Source: Clavaria fumosa (lineage: Eukaryota; Basidiomycota; Agaricomycetes; Agaricales; Clavariaceae). From it: a DNA stretch of 64,000 nucleotides. The notes under the pieces are model-generated. The model saw nothing but the letters and a program-made list of their open reading frames with translations. It made no database searches and had not been told where the DNA came from. Location: the NCBI GenBank assembly GCA_951802425.1, contig OX637796.1, forward strand, positions 2,294,001-2,358,000. Reading direction: 5' to 3'. This document shows, in pieces, positions 42,867 to 59,520 of the stretch. Numbering within the stretch: the stretch's first letter is position 1; each line of letters begins with the position of its first letter. The position numbers and the translations under genes are program-made.

Positions 42867-45800
42867 CTAGTTACCCCGAAGCCAGTTCAGCGCGTCAGAT
42901 GGTGAAGGAGCGTCAAAGTATAAGATAGCTTTGTTGTCCACGATACGAAGAGCTGAGATTGTGGATCGATCAGATAACCATGTACGAGTTGGTTGATAAA
43001 TGAAGACTCACCGTTTCCGTGAACGATACTCGCAGGTTGAGGCAACGTTTGCATGCGCAAGACAGCCCACAAGTCGACAGGAGATGAAGGGTCTTGACCC
43101 TCCGAAGGATCTCGACACAACACGAGCAAGTCATTACACAATATTCCCAAGAGGGAGCGTGGGGTCAACTCGGGTGCTAGACATTCAACTTGGGCCACAG
43201 AAGCGTTTCCTTGAGCATTGATGACTTCGAACGGAATCGTCGCTTTGCGCACGACTCGCGTAAGGAACAGATGGCCGTCCATGATAAGACGCCTGTGGAA
43301 GTCTGAGACTAGTGACGTCCAAAGGAGCAGCTGCCTACCTGTGTGGCTGTACCAACGGGCTTGGGAAGCGACCGCGAATCCTGCTTTGCCATTGAACGAG
43401 CTTGCGACGTGATTCAGACTCCCGCTTGCCCTCATTCATATTGTTCGCTAGTTGCGAAATCTCCTCGAAGGCCATCGCTAAGGTGTCTTCGGTATAGTCA
43501 TTCGGCTGAGGGGTGCTTCTCAAGAGCTCCTCAAGCTGGCCAACGTCGTTATGATTCTCATTTCCAAGAAGGTCGGAGAATAGACTCACTAAAAGCTTGT
43601 ATCGGGGTATCCTTTGAACAGGAAGTAGGAGGTAGCCTTCCAGATTCAACTGTGAATGTCGGGGATTTAGTCGACATCGCTTCAGATACGTTCTGATCCT
43701 TTTGCGTTGAGCGGATGTCAGGAGCGCAGCACCATTGACATCGGATACGGAACCAGCGAGAGCAGAAAGACTCAAACCAAAACTGGCAAGTTGAGTGGTG
43801 CTTGATGAGGGTGTCAATCCTGTTGATGGTGTTGCAGGACGAGTTGAAGATGAACCGGAGGACCAGGTCTTGACACGTTGTACCGAATTGTCAAAATTGC
43901 TGCAAGGAATATCAGGAAGTGAAGGTGATGACCAAATCAAACGAACAACATACTTTATGTAGCTAGAGTACATCTTCATGAATGCTGCATGTTTCGCGAA
44001 CATATTTCCCACGCCTTTCGCCACGCTGATTGAGAGCTGACCATCAGCATCCGCGACTTGCAAAGCGGCCGCTGATGTTAGAATGGGAGCTGCAGCGGCT
44101 TCCAAAGCGGGTAGAAAGCTTTCCTTGTGGAAGGAGAAAAGCGATTCAATACTGCCGAAGACGTGTTTACGTTCTGCAGCAGGAACGACGGTTTCTTTGG
44201 TGGCCCCGCTTGTGATAGAGTGAACAGGAGCCGCAGCTGGCTTGATATATATGTCTACAAGCTCTTGTAGACCTTTCACGTACGTGCGTTCGGTCCTGTA
44301 AGTGGTCGTCAGAAAACTGCTAGGGGGCTGCTAGGGGGTGGCCAACATACTCCACGATCTCACGTACGACCATGGCCCGCCTGCCCTTGTCGTCCTTGTA
44401 TTTGCGCTCTTCACCGCAGGAGTCCTGGCTGGAAGACATGGCGACGCTGTAAGTGTTCTGAGGATTTCGCGAGTTTGCCGACGGGTCTGACGTTCTGAGA
44501 TAGCCGGGTGCTCCCTGCGGTGCTGGTATATTTGGAGACATGGGAGTTCCGGATGGCGCATGCGTGTGTTCCCAATCCGGAGCGGAAAAGCGGGGCGTAT
44601 GGCCAAAGAGGAGCTGTTCCTCCGACAGAAGACCGTGCTGTGGCACAACCGGAGACAGTGCCAGATCATTCATATCTCTGAGATATGCCATCACTGAGCG
44701 CAGGGCACGGGTATATCCTTGTGGTTCGGTTTTGTTATCGTGAGAACGTTGAGCGAAATTTTGATCATGTGCAATGTCGCCATTGGCCGGCTGTTCTGTG
44801 TCAGAGGCAGGTGCGATGGAGCCCAAAGGAGCGATGAGACCAGAATCTATAGGTAAAAAGCTTCTTCGCTTTCCCGGTCTACGGGTGGGTTGGGAGACCG
44901 AGAGGAGATTTGCTGAGTTAGGAGGCGCAGGAGATGATTTCAGCAGATCCCCCTGAATCTGAATCTCGGGCAGCGGGGGCGGAGAAATGATTGGTTCTGG
45001 GTCAGGTTGAATATTTGGGAAACCAGCCGATGAGAAGCGAATGTCAAGTTCGTGGGACGTGCTGGGACCATCAAGAGTCAGCGCCGGAGGGCTCGCTGAG
45101 GAGTTACTGTTTGGCTTGGGGACCCGTGGAACCTTAGGTGGCGAGACCCTCCGTGATTCCGCTTGAGAATCTGATCGCATTCTACCCATCGACATCTTCC
45201 TTAGGAATCCCCACCTCCCGCCACGCTCTTTGATATCTGGAGTTTGTCCACGAGCCACGGTTCCCTTGCCGTCAAGAGGTGTAAGAATCTTGCTCCCGTT
45301 GTCATCAGCGAATGAACGAGTCGCGTCTGATACTGCGCCAGCAGCATTGTGAGCGCTAGGGGAAACCCCTACAGGATAATTTTGCTTCGAGGAGCTAGGA
45401 GGCGGCGTCAGACCTAGAGTTCCAAAACGCTTTGCTTGTGGAGGGCGATCAGGTAGTTGACTGAGGTCACTATCATCAAAGCCAGAAAAGGGGCGTTCGG
45501 ATGAGGGAGGTACAATGGACGACTTCGAAGCTGCTTTAAGATCTCCAGCACTCTTCAACCTTCGGATCTCCGAACCGTCGGACGTACGCGGACGTTCATC
45601 CGACTGATAAGAAGTTAAGCGATTGTATGTCGCGCTTCTGGGTATCACAGAACCATTCTTGTCTTGATGTGTGTGCACCACACGACCGGGGGTAGTGCGT
45701 GTCCGCACTAGGCTAGGGGGTTGATGTGAGGGAGGGGCAGACAAAGGGACGGTAGAAGGGGGAGAGACGACATGTCGTATGCTTGGCAGAATGTCTGTGC

Positions 45801-47216
45801 GAGATTCAGGCCATGGCTCCCCGTTCCGTTGAGCATCACGTGAGATAGGCGACTCGGCGAACCCGGCGTGACCATCCATAATACGAGTAGACGTCGGCGA
45901 ACCCTCCATGATTGTAAATGAAGGAGTGTTGGGCGGATAAAATGGCGTCATGGGATCTTCTGCTAGAAGAGGGTCGATCAGCGCTTTCCACGGTCCTTGG
46001 AAGGGATTGTTGTCGACAAGCAATGTCTGCAAAGATGGCAATAGGGACAGCCAGCTGGGAAGAGAGTGCATCCTATTCCTGCGAATGTTCAACGTGTGGA
46101 GTTTATCGAGACTACAAAGGGCATCGGGAAGAGTGGTTATGCCAGTCGCATCCGCTATGAGCACTCGGAGGGCGGTCAATTGCGAAAGGAAAACGGGTAA
46201 GACGCGTAAAGGATTGGAGCCAACATTTAACTCTTCGAGGAATATGCATGCCGCTAGACATGGGGAGAGAGCATGCAGAAAGTTGGCGGAGATATCCAGG
46301 GCAAGGAGACTGTGTGATATTCCGGGTATGACTTCAGCCAGGAAAGAGGGTATAGCGTTCGGAGCCGGGGATGAGCCGAGAAGCAAATGGGTTGTGCCTT
46401 TCAAAAAAAGGTCAAATTGGCATACAAGGAACGAAGGATGTCATGCATACCAGGCCGAACTTCTAACTGAGACAAGCTAATGCCCTCCCCTCTTGCTATG
46501 AGTCCCCGACCTTCTTCCGCGACAACGATGGCGGTAGTCCGCTCTTCCGCATCGACTACGCCTGTCGTGTGCGCATCGTGAACACCAGGGATATGATCTT
46601 CATCGGATTCCTCGTCTGTCACAAGACCAACTTGATATCGCTCTTCGTCCCGCCATCCCAAATCGAAGGATGAATTACGCTGCAAAGGGAGAGGGCCACT
46701 GTCGTTGCCGACGCTCGAGAAAGCGTTATCCGGAGAATGAGGATGGGATCTCCGAGACCCTGTGTGACTGTCTATCCATCGCGTTTTGTCCACTGGCATT
46801 CTAGAGTCCACCGTTCGAGAGGAAAACGAGGAAGTGCTTTCCGCAGCCCGCTGCAGAAAATCTTCTGAGGCGATACCTACGCTAGCGAGAGCATCATCGT
46901 CCCCTGCAACGACATAAATGTCATTCCCATAGTCACTAGAAGTGAGAGCGCTGCTAGAGCTGGTGTACGCTGACGAGCGGGTGGAAGGAGTGGATGAACC
47001 TCCAGTTGAGAGGACTGGGGGACGAAAAGGGTATGGATCGGGAAATTGCGAGGGATCTGGGAAGGAGTGAAGTTTTGGGAGTCGTGCAAATGCGGAGTGG
47101 TCTGAAAAGAGGGAGGCCTCGGCTTCTGTACGATCTTGCCACATCTGACGAAAAGGCAAAGGATGAGAGGGGGAAGCGACAGTCGTATCGAGATCGGGTA
47201 GACTAGAAGGGGCCAT
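42867..47216 (-). CDS. Rho guanine-nucleotide exchange factor with leucine-rich repeats
   Basis: The spliced minus-strand product of about 1,380 residues begins MAPSSLPDLDTTVASPSH. After a disordered, acidic N-terminus come leucine-rich repeats (LLALDISANFLHAL, LEELNVGSNPLRVLPVFL, LRVLIADATGITTLP, LHTLNIRRNRMHSLPSWL, LQTLLVDNNPF). A second disordered region (about 44700-45930) precedes a DH domain: VREIVEYV, then RTYVKGLQELVDIYI, FGSIESLFSFHKESFLPAL, FMKMYSSYIK and LEGYLLLPVQRIPRYKLL, the conserved DH helix. A PH-like end follows: GRQLLLWTSLVSDFHRRL, GHLFLTRVVRKA, LFNDLLVLC-like ILCNDLLVLCRDPSEGQ, DLWAVLRMQ and NKAILYFDAPSPSDALNWL, stopping at 42867. It should activate a Rho or Cdc42 GTPase at the cortex; which one is unknown. 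The frame links between the exons at 46401-46404 and at 44279-44330 use short introns. Confidence 0.85.
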
Positions 47217-48468
47217 CTCCAAACGACGGTGAGGACCTGGACTCGAGAGGACGACGAAATCAGGCTTTGCTGGCAGGAAAGAGAGCAAAATGATTGAGCA
47301 AAAGAGGGTAGGGTATAATACTCGGCACGGCAAACGCGGATCACTAAGCACGTGGGGACGGTGAGATAATATTAATATAATACACCGTTTATAAAAAAAT
47401 TCATCACACACGTTAATAAATCAACGGGGTCGTTCGTAATTATCGAGCAAGCGAGCTGATGATAGCTGTTCGGCCGACTGCTTCAATTCTAAGAGTAGAA
47501 GAAGAGATTCGCTAAACTCGTCGTCAGGAGACGTAAAACCACATAAAACTCCCGACTTGTGTGTCCAAGCGTAGACTAGTATTACGCTGCTCACAATCAA
47601 TGTTACCGAGCTGCTGGCACGTGGTCGACGTTTGCTTCTCTGTACTGTACTGTACTGTACTGTACTGGTACTGTACGTAGAAAAGGAGCAAACAAAAAAA
47701 ACTTATCTACTTTCAGCCTGTGCTGTACTATTCCAGAAGATTTTATGTAACAATGTTCTGCTGAGATTGATTGAACACTACTCCATCAGGACTTGGTTGT
47801 TGTAATACCAGTAGAGTCTCAAAGTACTACAGTACCACACGGAGCCATAATATGACATGAGTATGAGTCAATGATTAATACAGTACCAGCAACTGCGTTA
47901 CAGTAACAACCCGCACAACTTTTGAGAGTAGCACCGTTGATGAAGCATCGATGAAGGGTCGTTTCAGGAGGTTATTGTTCACCATCGTGCCGCAGGGAAT
48001 TTGATCTCTTAGCGTGTGTGATGGCTCTCTGCTGAGTGCCAAGATACGAATTCTTTCGGATCCAGGCGACCTTTTGAAGGGGAAGGGGCAAAGTTGGGGT
48101 GTTCGACGTCCGAGTAGTGACACTTGTGCTGCCTAATGCAGCGCATTATGTATAACGCTCAAGGGCCATGCTATAGGAGAATTTCGACACAGCAAGTCAC
48201 TCGCTCTTGCCTTCCCTAATCCCTTTGCCGCATCCATCACTGGCAACCACCAATAATACCGCTTCACGCCCCGCATCCACGGTGCTCAGCCAGCTTTGTA
48301 TTCGCCATCCCTTCCAGCTGTACAAAGTACCATTTCGTCTATCCCCCCGTTCCTGCTAGCCTCATCAACCCATTATATCAGGTCGAAAGCTTCCAACTGT
48401 AAAAAGACTCTTCCGAGGAGTCCCATCCTAGAACGCCGTTTCTGGGACGTTCTGTGAAGCTGGCATCC
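47217..48468. other. Divergent spacer between the RhoGEF and INO80 genes, GTAC-rich
   Basis: This 1.25-kb promoter region has no supported gene. It holds CACGTG at 47349-47354 and 47618-47623, a (TGTAC)5 microsatellite at 47641-47665, and further GTACT/AGTAC words up to about 47890. The last 250 bp before INO80 are C/T-rich. Confidence 0.5.
47641..47677. repeat. TGTAC pentanucleotide microsatellite
   Basis: Five perfect TGTAC units (47641-47665) are followed by TGGTACTGTACG. Each unit overlaps the palindrome GTAC. Confidence 0.9.
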
Positions 48469-54085
<5,617 letters not shown>

Positions 54086-54850
54086 GAGAATTTTGGTCCT
54101 GCATTTGCAAGAGTTTGTGAGTCCGTCGTGTACTTAAGCTACCTATCATTAGTTCCCCTGTATTGTACTTTACAGAGATTTGTTGCCGGCCATTTTGACA
54201 TAGACATAGTAGTTATACAGCATTGCATGACTCGTGAAAGCTCAGTTTGAGTTATGCTCCCATCCTTGCCACTACCACCATTAGCCCAAAAGTGGTTGTG
54301 CTCACCAGATTAGTCCAAATGCAAAGCAAGAGATGCAGCCCTGTCATGTTTGAGAAAATATCCTGCTCAGCGAAGCACCAGAGGGTAGCATGCCAGAAGC
54401 ACAGGCATTTCAGCACAAGGGCCTTCATCCCCTACTCGTCCTCAAGACACCAAACATGATCCGCTAGCAGCCACTTGCTCCCGAAGGCTCCAAAAAAGGC
54501 GGGGCTGGGCTTTGGCGGCCCATCCTCCAACGAAAGCATATTATGTGCATAGGCCACCGCTCGTAAGTAATTGACATGGTCACAGGAACTTTCATTACCT
54601 CCCTCATGGTCAAATAGAAGTGCGAGGTTTATTGGAATCGTAAAATACGAGGGAGAGCTCTTGCAAAGCAAGGAAGCAAGTATGGAAGAGCTGCTATTAC
54701 CTTTGCGAAGGCACATCATGCTGCGGTGCGTTACAAGGTACAAGCGAGAAGACATTAGGGAACAAACAATGAGACATATGTAGCCGTGGAGGGTCTGATG
54801 ATGGGTTCGGAGGCGGAACACCATACATATGTTGCAGTAAGAGCAACGAA
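54086..54850. other. Convergent spacer between INO80 and YPT7
   Basis: The first 150 bp are INO80 3' region. A minus-strand open frame (54432-54863) and a plus-strand frame (54571-54783) overlap each other; neither resembles a known family. I see no tRNA or repeat. Confidence 0.4.
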
Positions 54851-55782
<932 letters not shown>

Positions 55783-56005
55783 GATGCTCTAGTTGGTCAA
55801 CACTGACTGAACGAGCTGCGGCGGTACTTCGCTTCAAGAGGCCGCCGGCCGGGATGCCGGAGATGCCGGCTTCCCCTCATTTCGTCTGGACAGAACTCAC
55901 GGTAGAGTCACTACTACTCACTCTGTGCGGCCACTTGACTTGCTGCGTAGCAAATTCGGAGGCTAGACTGCCTAATCCCCCACCAAGCTGCATGCGACGC
56001 GCTCC
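55783..56005. promoter_or_regulatory. Divergent promoter between YPT7 and ATG16
   Basis: Only 223 bp separate the starts of two genes that act in the same vacuolar/autophagy route. The stretch includes a duplicated GGCCGCCGGCCGGGATGCCGGAGATGCC-like tract (55841-55871, GC-rich). No classical TATA box is seen. Co-regulation is inference. Confidence 0.5.
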
Positions 56006-57014
56006 ATGGCGGAGCCAGCTTGGCAGGAGATACTTCGCTTTCGATTAGCGGAGCGGAATGCACGCGACAACGCTTTTGCCCCCATCATAGAACAATGTGC
56101 GTAACAATTCGACTTCGTGCCTGACGCTCCAGTCTCACCCATCAAAATCAAAAATGCAGACCGCAGATTGGCACAGCAGACAAAGTTGCTCAAGGAACGG
56201 AACGCGTCGCTTCTACGTGCCGTTGGATCCGTGAAATCCAATACTAATAGCCCGGCCGCTGGGGGTAGCGGAGATGAGTACGCAACCGTACTCTGTGTTA
56301 TGGCTGCATGCTAATGCGTCTGCATTTGTTTAGAAACCCAGTGCGGGCCGCATATATGGTGTCGCTCGAATCGCAGATCTCAATACTACGTGATGAGCTC
56401 GCCACACTTTACAAGACACAGGGACAAAATGCCCAGCGTCTGCTGTCGATGAACGAGACTTTGAGAGAGAAAGAGGAGTTGTCCAGGATCAATTCTGAGA
56501 ATGCACGCCAAGCCAGAGAAGAGTTAGCCTTCCTAAGAAAAAAGGTGGAACAACACGCTGAGCTAATGGCAGAAAAAAATCGAACGGCGCAGGTCAGTGA
56601 GAAGCAATCTATAAATCGAGTCACCTAATGGAGGGGTGTACTTTCTAGATTCTTCATGACGAGATAAATACTTTGCAACTTGAGCTCGGCCAGATTGGAG
56701 AGCGAAACCAGAGCCTATTGCGCGACAATGCTAAACTCCTGCAACGCTGGCTCGACGCTAAGCAGGCGGAAGCCAACAAGATGAATGAAGTCAATAAACT
56801 TTACGAGGATATGCGATCTAAACATCAAGCGGTCCTTCACTGGCGAGAGGGGTCTGGGGGCGATCCTAACGCGGAAGGCGACCAAGCTTCGGTGAAACTG
56901 TGGACCCCGACGTCGGGAAACGGGCATGCGAAGGACTCCGAGATGGAGATACGGACGCAGGGTGGGATACCATCTCCACAGAAGAAGATCGTGGATCTGA
57001 CGCCGAATGGCTAA
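56006..57014 (+). CDS. ATG16: Autophagy protein Atg16
   Basis: Atg16 dimerises through a coiled coil and links Atg12-Atg5 into the E3-like complex that lipidates Atg8. Start at 56006: MAEPAWQEILRFRLAERNAR, the Atg5-binding helix with the conserved Trp and Arg residues, then DNAFAPIIEQ. A short intron (56099-56158) joins to YRRLAQQTKLLKERNASLL. Coiled coil follows (YMVSLESQISILRDELATL, NAQRLLSMNETLREKEEL, ENARQAREELAFLRKKVEQH, ILHDEINTLQLELGQIGERN, LLRDNAKLLQRWLDAKQAEA). The tail after residue 240 is disordered and ends VDLTPNG at 57014. There is no WD40 domain, as expected of fungal Atg16 in contrast to animal ATG16L1. Four exons. Confidence 0.9.
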
Positions 57015-57515
57015 TTGTCAATGATACTGATCAACGAAATTCTGAATGATGTCTCTTGTCCTTCGCTGCTTTGCGTGTGCTTATGTCACATACCCCTCAC
57101 GTACTTCAATATCCCATCCATACAGAAGTTCTACACTCACGCGCAGACTCATAATTTAGAAGCACACTGTTTGTCGGCCCATGAGGCGATATATATAGCC
57201 TGCCTTGGCCGAAAAATGCGACCACCTTGCTGAGCGGAAGACCCATGTAGGGCGCATTACATATTGATATGTAAGAGCCAATGCGGACAGATGAACGAAT
57301 GACTTGCAAAGCTAGAAGGGACTACAAGGATCAGAAGAAACCTGAGCTATGGAGCGAAGGAACTTATGGAAAAAAAGGAAGAAAAGAAAAGGGCTGGGAG
57401 TCAAGAAGGCATTGGACGAAAGCAGGGGAGCCAGGAGTGGAAGAAAGAAGGAGACGTCGTCTGCGACGAAGCCGGGCGAAGCCTTTGCATATTTGTTTAC
57501 AAGCTTAGTTACAAG
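57015..57515. other. Convergent spacer between ATG16 and the Pub1-like gene
   Basis: No gene. It holds an A/G-rich tract (57360-57470) that on the plus strand gives Lys/Arg-rich open frames of low complexity, plus a short TATATATAG at 57190-57198. Confidence 0.45.
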
Positions 57516-59023
57516 CTACGCGGGGCCCTGATTCTCAGTGCCTTGCTGCTGACCGGGCTGCTGACTATAATATCCTGTGAGGCAAAGTGAAGTAAGAACG
57601 TCAAGCCCAAGAACAAGGGGCTCGAAAGCCTCACCGCTCCAATAATTGGAATAGTAGGAGCTGGGATCAGCGCCAGCCCACTGAGGTTGGGAGCCTTGGT
57701 TAGTAGCAGCATCTGGACCAGCCGTAAGCCCTAAGCCGGCACCCGAGGCATTTGCCTGAAGCGCTGCTGGCGCACCGCCGGCAGCGGTGCCAGCAGCCTG
57801 ATTGGGAAATCCGCCATAACTTCCGAATCCATATTGGCCATAGCTACCGGGCTGGGGCATGCCGTACATTGGCTATGCGAAGAAGAGATCAGCGTAAAAT
57901 CCATTTCAATAATTGATCAAGAACGGACCATGTTGGCATAGGGCGCTGCACCGGGTGCAGGGCTCAGGGGAGCACTAGGTGTTGTGCCTGTGCCGTCATT
58001 TCTATCTTTACCCCAGCTGCACTTTATGGGTCGTCCGTGAACCATCTGGCCTTGCAACTGGACGATAGCCAGCGCTGCATGCTCGTGAGTGTCAAGCTTG
58101 ACGAAAGCAAAACCGCGGTCTGCTTGCATCCTGATTTCAGAGAGGTAGCCGATAGATTGGAAGAGGGGAATAAGGTCGGCTTGCGTGCAGTATGGGACAA
58201 GATTGCCGACGTAGACGGTCGTGTTGTACGCGGGAGTTTGCTGGACGATAGATTCATATGACAGGGCACCGCCCTGGAAATTGACGGGGGCGGGGGCGGT
58301 TCCGGTGCTTGTAGCGCGTGGTGCGACAGACGCGGGGCTGCCCTGCGTCTTTTGGTTTGCCCAGTTGACACGGATAGCGCGAGACCCCAGCCACTCGCCG
58401 TTCATGGTCGCGATGGCCTGTTCAGCATCGGTCTTATCTCTGAAAGCCAGAAAGCCATATCCACGAGATTTGCCCGAGTTCATGTCCCACATGACACGTG
58501 CGTCTGACATGGTTCCAAATGCGCCGAACGCTTTAGCCAATACTTCGTCGTTGACTTCGGGGCTGAGGTCTCCAACAAAAACGTGATAATGCCCGGTAGT
58601 GTCCTCTTTATTTTGCTGACCCTGATATGCCCAGTTGACACGAATTTCGGTGTCAAATATCTTGCGGCCATTGAGGGTTTGCAGGGCGGTCTCTGCCGCA
58701 CGCATATCCATGTATTCCACGAAACCGTAGTTCAGGCCGCCATGCTGGTAATTCCGATCGGGGATAATTTTAACGTGTTGAACGGGACCAGCCACAGCAA
58801 AGATCTCGCCGAGCACGTATTCGGTGACGCGGGGACTGAGGTTGCCGACGTAAAGATGAGCACGCCTCTAGTTTTCGGATCATTACAGCCAAGCAAATGT
58901 TCGGTGCGAAGTGCGGGACGAGGAATCCCAAGGATACTCAGGATCAGCGAGGATTCGGACAAGGCAAGAAAAATTACGCACTGGAGCCTCGGCTGGACTC
59001 CCCATGGCACCGATTTGATTCAT
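57516..59023 (-). CDS. PUB1: RNA-binding protein with three RRMs (Pub1/TIA-1-like)
   Basis: Pub1/TIA-1 proteins bind U-rich mRNA elements and join stress granules. The start at 59021-59023 gives MNQIGAMGSPAEAP; a GTGCGT intron (58863-58981) leads into RRM1: RAHLYVGNLSPRVTEYVLG, VQHVKIIPDRNYQHGGLNY, GFVEYMDMRAAETALQTLNG. RRM2 has YHVFVGDLSPEVNDEVLAKA and GKSRGYGFLAFRDKTDAEQA; RRM3 has TTVYVGNLVPYCTQADLIP and ADRGFAFVKLDTHEHAALAI. The ribonucleoprotein motifs (VYVGNL, GFAFVKL, YGFLAF) are all intact. A Gly/Tyr/Gln/Ala-rich prion-like C-terminus (MPQPGSYGQYGFGSYGGFP) continues over an intron to YYSQQPGQQQGTENQGPA at 57516. The protein is near 400 residues. A paralogous Nam8-type splicing role is less likely because of RRM spacing and the Gln/Tyr tail. 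Confidence 0.88.
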
Positions 59024-59520
59024 GACTTATAGCAATACGAAGATGAAGAGAGGACTGATGCAGATCTGATTACAAATGCACAAGGAGGACAGCAGAGAAG
59101 GACAAGTCCGAGGAAGAAGACGAGAAGGAAACAGAGACAGCGAGAGAGAGAGGGAGAGACGGGAGGAAACAGAGAAGAGGAAACAGCGCTCTCGAACAAA
59201 CCCAACTCTTGCTGCGTCCTAGACAGAATGGTCTTCTGAAACGCTGTACAGGCCCCTCCTCAGTTTTTTCCTTTGAATTAGATAATCAATCCGACACGTG
59301 ACAGGGTTATATCCCCAGTAGTAGTTGTACTACTACTAGTACTACAGTACAGTAATGTAAATGACTTTGGTGGTGCAAATGCATTTATATCCCATTTTCA
59401 AAAGTAAATGAATAGCAAGTTGACATCTACCCAATGATTTGCAGAAGTGAAGATATCATGATATATTACAGTACATCCATATTCGCAGGGCACGGGACCA
59501 CGACGCGTGCTTAGAAAGTC
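59024..59520. promoter_or_regulatory. Divergent promoter between PUB1-like and URB2
   Basis: No gene. A C/T-rich tract on the minus strand (AG-rich as written, 59085-59190, with GAGAGAGAGAGGG) is the likely PUB1 5' leader. A CACGTG lies at 59295-59300, and a cluster of GTACTACTA/TAGTAGT words lies at about 59318-59352. Confidence 0.5.

Noticed and set aside
48454..48468. An earlier start for INO80 at 48454
   Set aside because: The codon there is GTG; the ATG at 48469 opens the conserved-looking MSLSRILNDPPPP N-terminus.
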